64,000 bases of DNA from Tricholoma matsutake (GCA_026075535.2 AP026541.1:7378001-7442000), one strand, 5' to 3'; counted from the stretch's first letter, positions 1 to 10,406 are shown. Translations and numbers: made by a program. The notes: generated by a model not told the origin, from the letters alone.

Positions 1-437
1 TGGCCTTGAGGTTGTGAGAGATGCTGATTCTGAGGAGCCATTTTATGTTACCCATGTCAACAATCTCGAAATGGCTTGAGAGTTGGTTTTTAATGAGTGA
101 GGTTGAGTTGACTAAATCACCAATAATGGTAAAGTCATCCATAGCCACTGCAACGATGGTGTACTTTCCACCATCAAACTTGAAGAATACTCCTTCATCA
201 GCATGCAAAACAGAGTAGCTGTAGCATAAGAAGGTTTTCCTGAGCTTGGCCTACCAGTTGTGAGCACCTTGTTTGGTTCCATAGAGAGATTTGAGTAGTT
301 TGCAGATGAGATTTGGCTTGTCTGCTAGCTTGGTTGGTAGTTTTTGGTATTCCCTGTATTTTGGTGGTAGGCACATGTAAATCACCTTGTCATTTCAAAG
401 TGGTGCATTGAGATAAGCATTTTTTACATCAGCCTGG
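1..437 (-). pseudogene. Ty1/copia reverse transcriptase fragment
   Basis: Read on the minus strand from 437 down to the window edge, one frame gives the copia RT core. It runs from a DVKNAYLNAPL block (about 420-385), through a KSLYGTKQGAHNW block (about 290-250), to MDDFTIIG (about 150-125). The last block aligns with the catalytic YVDD box of copia RT, with Y replaced by M. Two in-frame stops follow NAPL and AHNW, so it is dead. Its other domains should lie outside the window. The RNase H part at 690-1217 is on the opposite strand, so the element has been rearranged. Family assignment is secure; the exact lineage is not. Confidence 0.85.
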
Positions 438-689
438 TGTATAATGGCATCATTTTGGGTGTATATAATGTCGACTTGAGTCAGTCTAGAACTGACTCGA
501 GTCGGTCTGTGAGAAACCGGCTACAACTGGTGGTTGAACCTGACAGGACTGCAACAAACTGGTTTTGTGCAGTTCGGTCCAGTTTTGTTTACTTTTTAAA
601 TGTCATTGAACCGGTTCTGGTTCTGGTTCCATTCCAAAATGGAAAAAAACTGGACCGAACTGGACCTTCAAACACTATCTATGTGCTGC
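438..689. repeat. Inverted-repeat-rich spacer between the copia halves
   Basis: No coding sequence is recognised. Short inverted repeats are visible: a palindromic cluster around 474-508 built on GACTCGAGTC, and the motif GTTCGGTCCAGTTTTG near 570-587 with its reverse complement AAACTGGACCGAAC near 647-661. CTGGTT-type repeats lie between. This could be a small non-autonomous DNA element or a scrambled junction between the two oppositely oriented copia pieces. No target-site duplication was identified. Confidence 0.4.
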
Positions 690-1217
690 AACTCATGTCT
701 TTCAGTACCTACTTGGTACAAAGGACCTCAAACTTGTACTTGGTGGAAAACACTTGGGTCTCACTGGGTATTCTGATGCTGATTGCACTTACATTGTCAC
801 TCCATCTCTGGGTTTGTCTACTTCCTTGGGATTGGTGCTGTATCATGGAGCTCAAAGAAACAACCTATCATCACCCTTTCAAGCACTGAAGCCAAGTATG
901 TCGCATTGACTCATGCTTTGAAGGACACTTTGTGGATTCATAAACTCCTTGCCGATTTCTCTCCAATCTTTCCCCTTAAATTGCCCTCACTCCTTCTTTG
1001 TGATAATCAGGGAGCTGTTTGACTCTCAAAGGACTCCACTTTCCATGGTCATACAAAACATATCGACATCCACTTTCATTTTGTTCGACAAACTGTCTCT
1101 TCTGGTGACATTGCCCTTCAGTATTGCCCCATGGAACACATGATTGCTGACACACTTACAAAATCCTTTCCTCGGAACAAGTTCATGAAATTCCATATGC
1201 ATCTCAACATTTTGTAA
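690..1217 (+). pseudogene. Ty1/copia RNase H and C-terminal end of pol
   Basis: Plus-strand translation gives the end of a copia polyprotein. It includes YLLGTKDLKL and GYSDADC (the first RNase H Asp block), a frame change near 800, then the SSTEAKYVAL block (about 885-912), CDNQGAV, the HTKHIDIHFHFVR motif and the terminal IADTLTK motif before a stop at 1217. One further in-frame TGA follows CDNQGAV at about 1019. Order and motifs are those of the copia C-terminus. A purine tract and LTR-like start follow directly. The matching RT portion to the left is on the minus strand. Non-functional. Confidence 0.85.
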
Positions 1218-1225
1218 TGATGGCC

Positions 1226-1250
1226 ATCTCGAGGGGGAGTATTGTACTTA
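1226..1250 (+). promoter_or_regulatory. Copia polypurine tract and start of the 3' LTR
   Basis: Just downstream of the copia pol stop lies the purine run GAGGGGGAG (about 1231-1239), followed by TGT at 1243. This is the usual layout of a plus-strand primer (PPT) immediately before a 3' LTR. The LTR end was not found, and no second LTR copy is visible in the window. Confidence 0.6.
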
Positions 1251-2380
1251 CTGTTTGTGTCGAGATGTCCTGACCATACCATATTGGGTTAGTACAACTT
1301 ATTTGCTACATAACTGTCTGTTGTCACGTAGCAAACACCTCAGTCATTTACCACAACTGAGGTTCTTTCATATTAGCCCCTCAATTTTTGCCCGCTTGCT
1401 GCTAAAGATATATATGGGGAATATGACAGGTGTCAAATTATGAGTAATGGATGAGTAAGCCCCAGGATTACATTGTGCTCAAGGCATTGATTGTAAGGTT
1501 GCCCTTATTGTGACACTCCACCATCTTCCTAAGCCTTCCATTAAATATCACATTTTCCCTCCTAAATTTACTCAACTACTTAACAATTTGTGTCACCATC
1601 AGAATTGATCAAGAAACAATTACAATATTAGGTGGATCTCATTTGGGCATCTAAAATACAAATAGACCCTCACCAGGGTAATGTTGTGGACTTGAAATCC
1701 AGATATAATATATAGGCAGTACATAAGAGTAGAGGGTGATATGAAAAGAATATATAATGTTTTGCAGCATAAATGCTGCTAGATTTGCTAGAAAAGATGT
1801 GCTCTCAGAAATCGACATTACGTCAGTAAATTGGGTGTTGGTACACACTGGTACAGATCACTCGGCTAACTCGCTTAGCTACGATCCATTTCTCTGATGT
1901 AACAGAATCTGTAACATGACGCCTTACAAATTTGAATAAAGAGAACTCAGACATGACATATGAAGCAGTGGCCCTCTGGCACAAGTGATGTGTTTACTAT
2001 GGGCACTATGGGATGCTATTAGATTGCTTGGTTGCGGTCTATTATGTGCTCGTCGTCGGGGATAGCGGCGCGAAGCTGTGGCGGGAATCGTGGGAGTATT
2101 CTTTTTTCGAGATGTAGTATATCATTATCATTATATCAGTTTGTGACAGGACCCCGGATTGTCAGGAAACTTCGATCATGCATGTGCAATTGTATCCGAT
2201 GTTCGGTGATAAGATTTCGGCCAACAATGAGCAAGGTAGGGTCCAGCCATGCTGGGCGTCGTACACAGCCGCCCTCTTCGCATTATACACGTGGGATCAC
2301 CGGGAGTATACTTAATATGCGAATAGTGCCTCTGCCTTCGTGTTCCTCTATCTTCCGACCTCGGTGGACGTGACGCCGTC
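1251..2380. other. Copia LTR remainder and gene-poor spacer
   Basis: No supported gene. The first few hundred bases are probably copia LTR. Around 1454-1475 GATGAGTAAGCCCCAGGATTAC resembles the terminal part of the Gypsy C LTR, and around 1495-1510 TAAGGTTGCCCTTAT resembles the end of the Gypsy A/B LTR, so small LTR relics may be present. The last 300 bases should hold the promoter of the GH5 gene starting at 2381; no core promoter element could be fixed with confidence. Confidence 0.4.
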
Positions 2381-4715
2381 ATGCATAGCATCCTACTATG
2401 GCAGCTGACGATTGCTTTCTTTATCATGTCGGTCTACGCTACGAAGCCCACTCCCATCAAGAGGAACAATGGTCCGTCTCAGCAATTTGTCACGAGTCAA
2501 AACGGGCAGTTCTTCGTGAATGGAAGGTAGGTCCCGCCTGTCAAGTGCAGGTTTTTTGTGATTTAAATCTTCTTCAAGCAAGTTCACCTTTGTCGGGACT
2601 AATGCGTACTGGTTGCCGACTTTGAACACTGCAGAAGACATAGACAAGACCTTGGCTACCATAGCAGCCAACGGGATCAATGTTGTGAGGCTCTGGGCTT
2701 TCAATGGTTCGATCGATGCGACATCCTTATTTGATAAAAATAATGTTAATCGCCAGATGTGACTACCATACCAGAAAACGGGACATGGTTTCAGCAAATC
2801 TCTAACGGAACTCTAACGATTAATAACGGCACAAATGGACTTCAGAAGTTGGATAAAGTGGTTGAGCTGGCCCAAAAGCATGGCATCTATGTCTTGCTCT
2901 CGCTTACTAATAACTGGAATCCGCTCCCGAATGACCCCCTCGCTGGTGGCGTTCTCCCGCGAAGCATTGCCCAACCAAACGGTACGCTCCCGCGAAATAG
3001 CTTGAGCTCCGACTATGGTATGATCTCGTTGATATGCAACCATTACAAACCTTATTCGCAATAAGGTGGTATGGATGTCTATGTGCGAGAACTGGCTTCC
3101 ACACAAGCGCACGATCAGTTCTATACCAATCAAACGATCATTAATGCCTTCCAGAATTACACAACTCAGGTCGCATCTCGTTATGTCAACAGCCCCGCGG
3201 TACTCGCATGGTATGCATACATCTCGGTTTGTTCATCCTCTGACTCATATTATTAATTAGGGAAATAGCCAATGATCCAAGGTATGTAGTTGCTTTGCGG
3301 GCACTGTTCCATAGTTAACAGTGAACAAAGATGCTCATCTTCATTGAACGCGACGGCCAGTTGTCAAACAACAACCATCACGAGCTGGCATGCAACCGTA
3401 GCCCAGCACATCCAGACTGTAGATCCTAATCATCTTATTTCATCCGGGTAAGTGTTGTGACTATTTGAGAAATTCACCGCTCACAAATCATAATCATCAG
3501 TCATCAAGGATTCTTCTGCGCTGGCTGCCCCAAGCTTTTCCCTCGAGTTGTCGCGCCACCCCCTCAGGCATCCCCTGCGCCTGGAAGTCGTCGTCGAAGT
3601 GTAGAACCGGTAACCAGAGTCAGTCTCCTGAAAGAACGCAGAGCGCTTTGGAAGAGAAAGAGAGAGGAGCTAAAACGAACAGGTCAACTTGCGGAAGGTG
3701 TTAGGGTCAGAGGACGCTGGGTGGCTTCCCGTGAGCACGTTCACAGCTTCAATGGTTATGCTATGCTAATTTTTTTCCAAAGCTACGAAACGGCAGCAGG
3801 ACGTCGGTCCAGGCTCAGGTTTTGATGGCGCACAAGGAGTGGATAGCGAGGACATCATTAACATACCCCAAATCTCCTTTGGCTCATTCCAGCTTTTCCC
3901 AGACCAGAATATCTATGGCCCAGTTGACACTACCCTCCCCAAGTTTAACCAAACCGTTCTGACTGGCTTGGACTGGATTCGTCGTCAAGCTGAGACCGGC
4001 CTACTGTAAGTCCACTTTCGTCCTAAACACTTGGCAATAGTCTTATTTGGCACCTTGCTTAGCTTCAATAAGCCAGTCACCATGATCGCCTTCGGGCTGG
4101 TTACGCAAACAAATGCACCGTTCTTCGTCCCCTTCAATTCAACGTATTCTGCGTCAGCTCTTCTTTCCCAAAGCATACGTACGCGATCATCAGTAGTACT
4201 ACCATAGGCTGATCGTATTTGCACAGCTCTTGCAGCAAGCCAGCAACCTTTCGGTGTTACTGACCAGCAGCGTAATGATGCTTATTCGCAGTGGATACAA
4301 GGCGAGTCACTTTATTGTTGTTTGTTTAAACCTTCACTCATATGTCAAGTGCATATAGCGTCTATCCAGGCGGGGTTGCGCGGCGCTATTCAGTATCAAG
4401 TACGTGAATTGATCCTCTGGCTTTCAACAATGATATTGAGATGAAGCTCTTAGTGGGGTCAAAGTGGTTTAACGACACAACCAGGAACTACCATTTCTCA
4501 GACACCAGGTCAGACTGGCACAGTGCCAAACCAAAATTCGACTGGTCTTTCACCGAACGATGGTTATACGACATTGGGGCAGGGGTAAGTTTTATTTGCC
4601 TCAAGTTTCTTCATTGCCGTTTAAATTTCATGATCCCTCTAGGCAACTGAATGTTACGACCACCCTTCAGCAGGGCGCCTCGCAGTTTGCAGCTGGCAGC
4701 TTAGCAAGTAATTGA
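2381..4715 (+). CDS. Secreted glycoside hydrolase family 5, mannanase-like
   Basis: Thirteen exons give an open 568-residue protein: 2381-2526, 2579-2706, 2757-3017, 3066-3210, 3261-3281, 3331-3447, 3501-3730, 3783-4005, 4063-4178, 4227-4301, 4359-4399, 4454-4584, 4643-4715. Introns are 48-57 nt, and one (4302-4358) has a GC donor. The N-terminus MHSILLWQLTIAFFIMSVYA is a signal peptide, so the product is probably secreted. GH5 landmarks are FVGTNAYWLP, GINVVRLWAFN, the DYGGMDVYV block, AWEIANDPR, DPNHLISSG and the C-terminal IAFGLVTQ. By family analogy it would hydrolyse beta-mannan or a related beta-glycan. The usual acid/base Glu (N-E-P) reads N-D-P, and the nucleophile position of the EFG-like strand reads A-F-G, so activity is doubtful. 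It is the only clearly intact host-type gene here. Confidence 0.82.
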
Positions 4716-5020
4716 AGTGGGTAATGGAACACGGACTTAAAATTTTTTTTCATTTAAAGCAAGCAGAAGTCATTTTCGTTGATTCTGTCTTAGGACGATG
4801 TACCATGAATTATGAATTGTTCAGATTAGTGTGGCGGGAAATAGGTCTGGCGCCTAATTCGCCTAATTCGCCCAGTAAATCAGACTCCGTACCGGTTACC
4901 AGGGCCGCATTAAACTTTTTTTGCTTGCCAACTTGCCAACTTGCACTTGCCAAAGAGCTCGTTCAGCTCCACGCTAATTCCGAACTTGTGGTACCGTATG
5001 TGTCTGTTAGGATAAGATAC
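4716..5020. other. Downstream flank of the GH5 gene
   Basis: About 300 bases with no recognised gene or repeat. It should contain the GH5 3' untranslated region and polyadenylation site, but no specific signal can be assigned. Two small direct repeats occur (TTCGCCTAATTCGCC near 4857-4872 and CAACTTGC near 4930-4945). Confidence 0.4.
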
Positions 5021-5459
5021 TTAGATAGATCTCGTTCAGAACAAATGTGATCACGTGAAATGTGTGACATTTGAATAGACTTCTGCTAAATTCACTTCAC
5101 AGCACATGTAAAAAAATCCATTTCCACAAAGCTATTTAAATCATACATGTCCAGGTTATATTGTTTTTACAATAGGAAAAACTTGACTGTAGAAGTTGCC
5201 ATTAGGTTTCTGGAAGTAGGAACTTGATATTGTGACTACATGGTCACAGCATCCAGATTCAGCACTTGCAAACCTAATGACTCCTCAGCCTCAACACCTT
5301 TGGAGAATGTAAAGTAACAGATCATTAATAAAAATGATTTCCAACAACTCTGTGTGGCCAGAATTTTTAAAAGTGTCATCAAAATGACTGCCAACTATGA
5401 TCTAGTCCAATGTCACGCATTTCACGTGATCACATTTGTTCTGAACGAGATCTATCTTA
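5021..5459. mobile_element. MITE with about 40-bp terminal inverted repeats
   Basis: A 433-bp element (5024-5456) has near-perfect terminal inverted repeats. The left arm begins GATAGATCTCGTTCAGAAC; the right arm, read inward on the minus strand, gives the same sequence, and the match continues through ATGTGATCACGTGAAATG. The flanking trinucleotide TTA is duplicated at 5021-5023 and 5457-5459. There is no coding capacity. A 3-bp TTA/TAA duplication is the habit of PIF/Harbinger elements, so this is probably a Tourist-like MITE. The TIR start is not diagnostic, so the superfamily is inference. Confidence 0.65.
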
Positions 5460-5863
5460 CAAGGGTGGCACATGATTTTGTTACTATTGGTCTTTGAATT
5501 CATCACAGCACCATGCCTTTTCCTCATGGACACTCATACTCTTAGTCTAATTTGGCAGTTTCACCATGCTCGCTTCTCTAGCCTATGTCTTCTCTGGCAT
5601 CCACACAATCCAATACTCTTTGCTTGACCATTAGGGCATGACATGGGTAACATGCGGGTATATTTTGGGGTATCCACACCTGTACCCATGAACACTGTAT
5701 CCCTATGGGGTATGGGTGCAGTATTATCACGGTTACATGCGGTGAACCATGGGTTCAGGCAGGTCCCACACAGTTTTCTACAGGATTATTCTAAATCTAT
5801 ATAATTATGTATATTACTACACTAAAAAACTGTTCCACCCGCTTGTGTTTGAAGGGAGGGAGG
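5460..5863. other. Spacer between the MITE and Gypsy B
   Basis: About 400 bases with no recognised gene. It contains a GGGTAT/TACCC-rich stretch (about 5650-5760) with imperfect internal repeats such as GGGGTATGGGTG. Its function is unknown. Confidence 0.35.
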
Positions 5864-6369
5864 TGTAAGTGGACAAGGGGGTGCCCCATGTGTTTCTCCT
5901 ATTTTTTATGTTTGTCCTACATTTTTTCTCACTTCGTTTCCTCCTATTCTTCATTTTCTATGATTTTTCCCTTTCAATCACATTTAGTGTTGCCATGGCT
6001 TAAGCTGACTTGCTATCTTGGGAAATAAATTATGTAAAATTACCAAAATGTTTGAGGAGCTAGATCCCATCAAAAGCCAAGGGGTCTACTGCCAACTCTA
6101 AGTGATCGGAGCAGCCATTCCCAAGATATTTAAGCGGCTTTGAAATAGCTCAAGCCAAGCCATTTTAGAGCTGTTTCAAAGCCGTTTAAATATCTCAGGA
6201 ATGGCTTCTCCAATCGCTTAGAGTTGGCAGGAGACCCCTCAGCTTTTGATGGGATCTAGCTCCTCAAATATTTTGGTAATTTTATGTAATTTATTTCCCA
6301 AGATAGCAAAAAACCTCGGCTTAAGTCAGCTTAAGCTGTGGCAACACTAATCACATTTGTGCATCTTGA
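5864..6369 (+). repeat. Gypsy B 5' LTR, first part (with MITE inside)
   Basis: 5864-5985 and 6349-6369 align, in reverse orientation, with the TGTAAG-start portion of the Gypsy A LTRs (11799-12224, 17419-17844) and directly with the solo LTR at 22084. The MULE MITE separates the two pieces. The LTR resumes at 20428 (TAGTTTTATATTTAGAGG-like sequence) after the Gypsy C insertion. Confidence 0.8.
5986..6348. mobile_element. Palindromic MULE-type MITE
   Basis: A 363-bp non-coding element that is almost one continuous inverted repeat. It begins AGTGTTGCCATGGCTTAAG and ends CTTAAGCTGTGGCAACACT, and the arms pair along nearly their full length around a short centre near 6165. The flanking 10-mer AATCACATTT is duplicated exactly at 5976-5985 and 6349-6358. 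A 9-10 bp duplication with long TIRs is the signature of Mutator-like elements. The insertion point is confirmed by the uninterrupted solo LTR at 22.2 kb, which has a single copy of the site. A transcript would fold into one long hairpin. Confidence 0.85.
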
Positions 6370-6590
6370 TGGAAGCTCACCTCGGCTAGAGCTAAGCTAC
6401 ACTCAGAGAGTCAGACAGAAAGTAAGACCAGAGTATATAGGGAAGCAGTAGCAGAGAATATACAGGAGTCAATGGAACGAGAGAGGAAGTGGAAAAAAGG
6501 AAGTAAGAATTGAGGTCCATTAGTACGTGTATATGAGGGAAAGCCTTGGGGTCAATAGCCATCCACAGATGAGTAAGCATCAGGATTACA
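6370..6590 (-). repeat. Gypsy C 3' LTR
   Basis: 221 bp, starting TGTAATCC on the minus strand at 6590 and ending TTCCA at 6370. It is nearly identical to 20215-20427 except for an 8-bp extra AAGGAAGT-type segment near 6500 and a few substitutions. Confidence 0.9.
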
Positions 6591-6616
6591 CCCCTCCCCC
6601 CTTAAAACAATTTGAC
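6591..6616 (-). promoter_or_regulatory. Gypsy C polypurine tract
   Basis: On the minus strand the sequence directly before the 3' LTR is TTTTAAGGGGGGAGGGG, a purine run in the position of the plus-strand primer. It separates the LTR from the chromodomain reading frame. Confidence 0.75.
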
Positions 6617-6752
6617 CCCATCCATTCAACAAAGAGGAGAGAAATATACCAATATAAGTAAGGGTAAAAACTTCTCACAGGGTGTGTCAAAAACCCCGTA
6701 GGGAAAAGCTACCAGCAGCAGGGACAAGAAGAAGGTGAACCATACAACACCC

Positions 6753-8199
6753 TCAACCATTTCCCACCAGCCAGTCGTCCAAAGCTGCATTGTCAGCAAG
6801 ATCTGAGCCCGAGAGCCACTTGTCTTCTTCTGACCTATAACCTACCCAACGCACCAGGTATTGCATCCTGTGCCCATGCTTTCTTGAGTCCACAATCTTC
6901 TCGACAAAATGTTCCTGTTCACCATCTTCAGTCACAATTGGCCCCGGTCACATAAGCTCATGGGAAGGGAACAGAGCATTGTCGTTATCTTTGTGGAGAA
7001 ATACTTCTGATGTGTGGAACTTGGGATGGATCCGTGATGACGATGGCAAGTCCAGAGTCACCATCGAAGTCGCTGGATCTATATCAGCTATGCTGAATGG
7101 CCCATCAAACCATGGCATGAACTTTGCCACACATTTCTGTCCTTTTGAAGTGTACTGTCACCAATATCTAGCTGAGGCTCATCGCCCCATGTAGTATTAG
7201 TGTAAGCAGCCTGCATCACTTTTGCCTTCAGCAAATTATCTTGCACTTCAGCAATGTCCAGTTGCAGGTGTTCAATGATCGAGCATGCATGCTCCTCTTC
7301 TGGCAGCACAGTTCCAACTGGAAGTACCAGTGGTGGGATCAAACAAGGGCTCCAACCCATACGCAGCTGAAATGGTGAGAATCCAGTCGATTTATTGACC
7401 ATGTTCATGAGGTCGAAATGAACCCATGGCAGCGCTCAAGCCCAACCCTTCTGTGTCCTTGCAACGTGGTAACACAGGGCCTGGTTGACAGTCTTATTTG
7501 TTCGTTGCATACGCCATCCATCTGAGGATGGTAAGCAGTCGACATTTTTAGCCTCACACCTGTCAGTGTGTGCAGCACCTTCCAGAATTTAGACATGAAC
7601 AGTTTGTCCCTATCAGAGACAATGTCCAATGGCAGTCCATTCTTGCAATACCATTCATTGATGAATATCTCTGCAAGGTCCACCGCTGTGATGTCCGTAC
7701 GTGTTGGCACAATCTGAATGTCGGCCCCCAAATGGTCAGTCATCGTCAGTATGCAGTTAAACCCATTGTCTTCTGGAAGTGGACCAATGAAGTCCAGGGC
7801 CACGGAGTCACCCCACTGGTCTGGTACAGGCAGCAGATGAAGTGGCCCTGTGGGATGCATCGTTTTGCTTTTGTTCCGCTGGCAGTCAACACAGCTTGGC
7901 ATGTAAGCCATCTCCAGATCATGTTGCATGTTTGGCCAGTAGTAAGAGTTGCACAGTGAGCCATATGATTTTTCAAACACAAAATGCCCTAGTGAGTTGT
8001 GAGCCAGTCAGAACAGGGACTCATGGATCGAACCAGCAGCAGGAATCACCAGACGGTCCTCAATGAACAGCAGACCACCACGTTCTTGCACACTTGGCAT
8101 CCCTGGCGCTGCAGCCAAAAGCTTCTTACACCAATTGTCGGTCAGGTACCTGCTCATAATTTCTTCATGCAAACAGGGGTCATTTGCAATTGACAACAC
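6753..8199 (-). pseudogene. Gypsy C integrase with chromodomain
   Basis: Minus-strand frames show the integrase His/Cys region (H...H then CVDCQRNK, about 7890), the catalytic core with LDFIGPLPEDNG (first Asp) and SDRDKLF (second Asp), and an eroded DGxxNEQ region for the Glu, where the frame shifts near 7480. A C-terminal chromodomain (FVEKIVDSRKHG, YLVRWVGY, about 6905-6760) follows. The chromodomain would steer integration to marked chromatin. A stop at about 8008 follows IHESLF, and frameshifts near 7480, 7200 and 6940 break the protein. The order agrees with other chromovirus pols. Confidence 0.8.
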
Positions 8200-8268
8200 T
8201 GCAGTAAATGCTTGAGTGGTGGCAATATCAGTCTCAGCTAGTGCATGTGTGCAGAGCAGCGGTGAGTC
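8200..8268. other. Junction between Gypsy C RNase H and integrase
   Basis: Short pol spacer of the same element. The RNase H frame ends in a stop here and the integrase N-terminal frame begins. No separate feature. Confidence 0.5.
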
Positions 8269-9825
8269 TCATTTTGCTGGCAAAACAGCGTTAACAGAGA
8301 TGTCATCATCTGCACAGAAGTCGTAAGGTCCACGCGCTGACTCCACAGCGGACACACTGTCAGCAGCAACTGTGGTCAGCAATCTGGACAGTGCATCCAC
8401 GACAGTGTTATCCTTGCCCTTAATATACACAATCTTCGCATCGAATTGGGACATGAATTCCATCCACCAAGCCTGTCTTTGGGACAGGTCTGGCTGGGTG
8501 TCAAAATTCTCCAGAGTTTTATGATCAGTGAAAATCACGAATGCACTACCAACAAGGTCAGAACGTCACTTGCATAACACATGGATGATCGCCAGCATTT
8601 CCTTTTCATGCACTGGATAGTTCAGTTTGGCACCCTTGAATGTCATGGAATTGAAAGCGACCAGTCTCACTGTTTCCCAAGTCTTGATGAAAGAGACAGC
8701 GCCCAAGTGGAAATCACTTGCATCAGTTGTTACAAATATCTGGTTTTCTGTGTCATTGTGGTCAATGGTTGTCAGACAGTCGCAGCTCACCACAATTGCC
8801 TTTACCGCTTCAAAGGAAAACTGATGTTCCATTGTCCACTCTGGAAAATTGTGATTTGACTCTTTGGTAGTCAGTGGCGTCAGAACTGCTCATGTGCATC
8901 ACCAGGTTCAGTAGAAAAGCAGCCAGATAACGAACAAGGCCAAGAAAATGCCTCACATCTGTGGAAGAGCAAGGCCATGGCCATGACAGGATACAGTCAA
9001 CTTTCTTTGAGTCAGGCTCGACACCCTTCTGTGAAATAGGGTGGCCCAGAAAGTTGATGGCCATACAGTACAGTTTCATCTTTTTTGGATTGCAATATAA
9101 TTGCACAGCCCTCAAGGCCATCAGGATTAGCCTCACATTACAGTGATGTTCCTCGATAGTGTTCGACCAGATGACCACATCATCTAGATATACATGGCAA
9201 ATCCTGCCAATGTATTCCCTCAGGGTCACAGACACTCACCGCTGGTGTATCACTGGAGCATTGCGCAATCCCATTGGCATTACCAGCCACTCATACAGCC
9301 AAAACAGTGTTGACACAGCTGTCAGTGGAACATCATCCAGGTGCATCCTCATCTGGAAAAATCTATCTGTCATATCTATAGTCGACCAGATAGAGCCCTT
9401 TGCACAGTCAGCCAAAATGTCATCCACACGTGGAGGTGGATGGTCACCATATTTGCATTCAGCTGTCTATAGTTGTTTACCCATCGAGGCAGTACAGTCG
9501 TGTCTGCCTTAGGGATGATGAAGGCAGGTGAAGCCCATGGCAATGACGATGGTTGTATTTGCCCTGCATCTAGGTGTTTTTGGATCAACATACCCCACGC
9601 ATCATGGAATTTCTGCAGACATTGGTATGTGCATGTCTTTATCACCTGTTCCACTTTCTTCAGTTTGATACGGACCTGTACATCTGTTGGCAGTTGATTC
9701 ACATGTGGAATTGGCTCAAAAATGTCATGAAACTCAGCTTTCAGTTCATCCTCATGTTGCATGAGGGCAGCCACCTGAACTTTACACTGCCCCACATAGT
9801 CCTGGAGGAATCCAGTAGGACTCAC
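8269..9825 (-). pseudogene. Gypsy C reverse transcriptase and RNase H
   Basis: Minus-strand translation gives the RT of a common agaricomycete Gypsy lineage. FEPIPHVNQLP (about 9720) opens it, then PWASPAFIIPKAD, LPRWVNNYRQLNAN, DDILADCAKGSIW, YEWLVMPMGLRNAP, and the catalytic CHVYLDDVVIWSN (YLDD intact, about 9190). RNase H follows with FVTTDASDFHLGAV, YPVHEKEMLAI, FTDHKTLENFDTQ and VVDALSRL (about 8400). Several frameshifts (near 9420, 9235, 8850, 8560) separate these blocks, so no single functional protein is made. The frame ends at 9825, at the boundary of element D. Confidence 0.85.
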
Positions 9826-9961
9826 CAGGACACACCAGGAATCCAGTGAGACTCAGTACCCTAAAGTCATACCATAATGGAAAGTCAATTTGAGATATCT
9901 TACAAGTTTCAAGTGCTTCAGACTTCATGAATTTCACAAAGTACCTACAAAATAAACTTGT

Positions 9962-10048
9962 TCAGAGCAGGGATTGAACTCTAGAACTCATGATCAAGAA
10001 TCACATGACAAACCAAACAAGTGCTTAACCAGTTGAGCCACAGGAGAA
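9962..10048 (-). repeat. tRNA-derived, SINE-like module 1
   Basis: The minus strand contains a pol III-type box A (TGGCTCAACTGGTTAAGC, about 10042-10022) and box B (AGTTCAATCCC, about 9981-9971) at tRNA-like spacing, with a partial clover-leaf between. The arms are too degenerate for a working tRNA, so a SINE head or tRNA pseudogene is more likely. It lies in element D. Confidence 0.5.
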
Positions 10049-10150
10049 TTATTAGCTGCAATGTAAAAGTGTATTTATACCCTCAAACTCACACTTAGGT
10101 ATTTCTCTCTCGAAGCTCACAATTAAGATCAAATAAAATTTATTAACTAC

Positions 10151-10406
10151 ATCCCTCACGTTGGACGTGAGGGATACACCATTAATTACATAAAAAAAAA
10201 ACCTCCCCCATGCAAGGTGTGAGGGGGAGTCCTACAAATATATACATATAAAACTAATCTCCCCTCGCGTTCGATGCAAGGGGAGCACTACAATTATAAA
10301 GAAAAAGAAAGAAAAACCCCTCACCCACGTAAAACGCGGGTGAGGGGGAAGGTATTACCATAAATAAAAAATGAAAAAAACCGCCCCGTGCAAAATGCGG
10401 GGGTGG
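10151..10406. repeat. Array of five GC-rich hairpins
   Basis: Five short palindromes occur at intervals of 52-64 bases, separated by A-rich spacers: 10151-10175 (ATCCCTCACG, loop TTGGA, perfect 10-bp stem), 10203-10229, 10259-10285, 10317-10347 (CCCCTCACCC/GGGTGAGGGG) and 10381-10406. The stems share a C/T-rich left arm, a small loop, and a G/A-rich right arm ending GAGGG or similar. They look like diverged copies of one hairpin unit with an A-tract in front. Function unknown. No protein is encoded here. Confidence 0.6.

Noticed and set aside
2032..2373. 113-codon plus frame and overlapping minus frames upstream of GH5
   Set aside because: No family resemblance, and it lies where the GH5 promoter should be.
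10151..10406. CRISPR array or bacterial terminators
   Set aside because: The hairpins differ in sequence, the spacers are A-rich and related, and the context is a fungal transposon.
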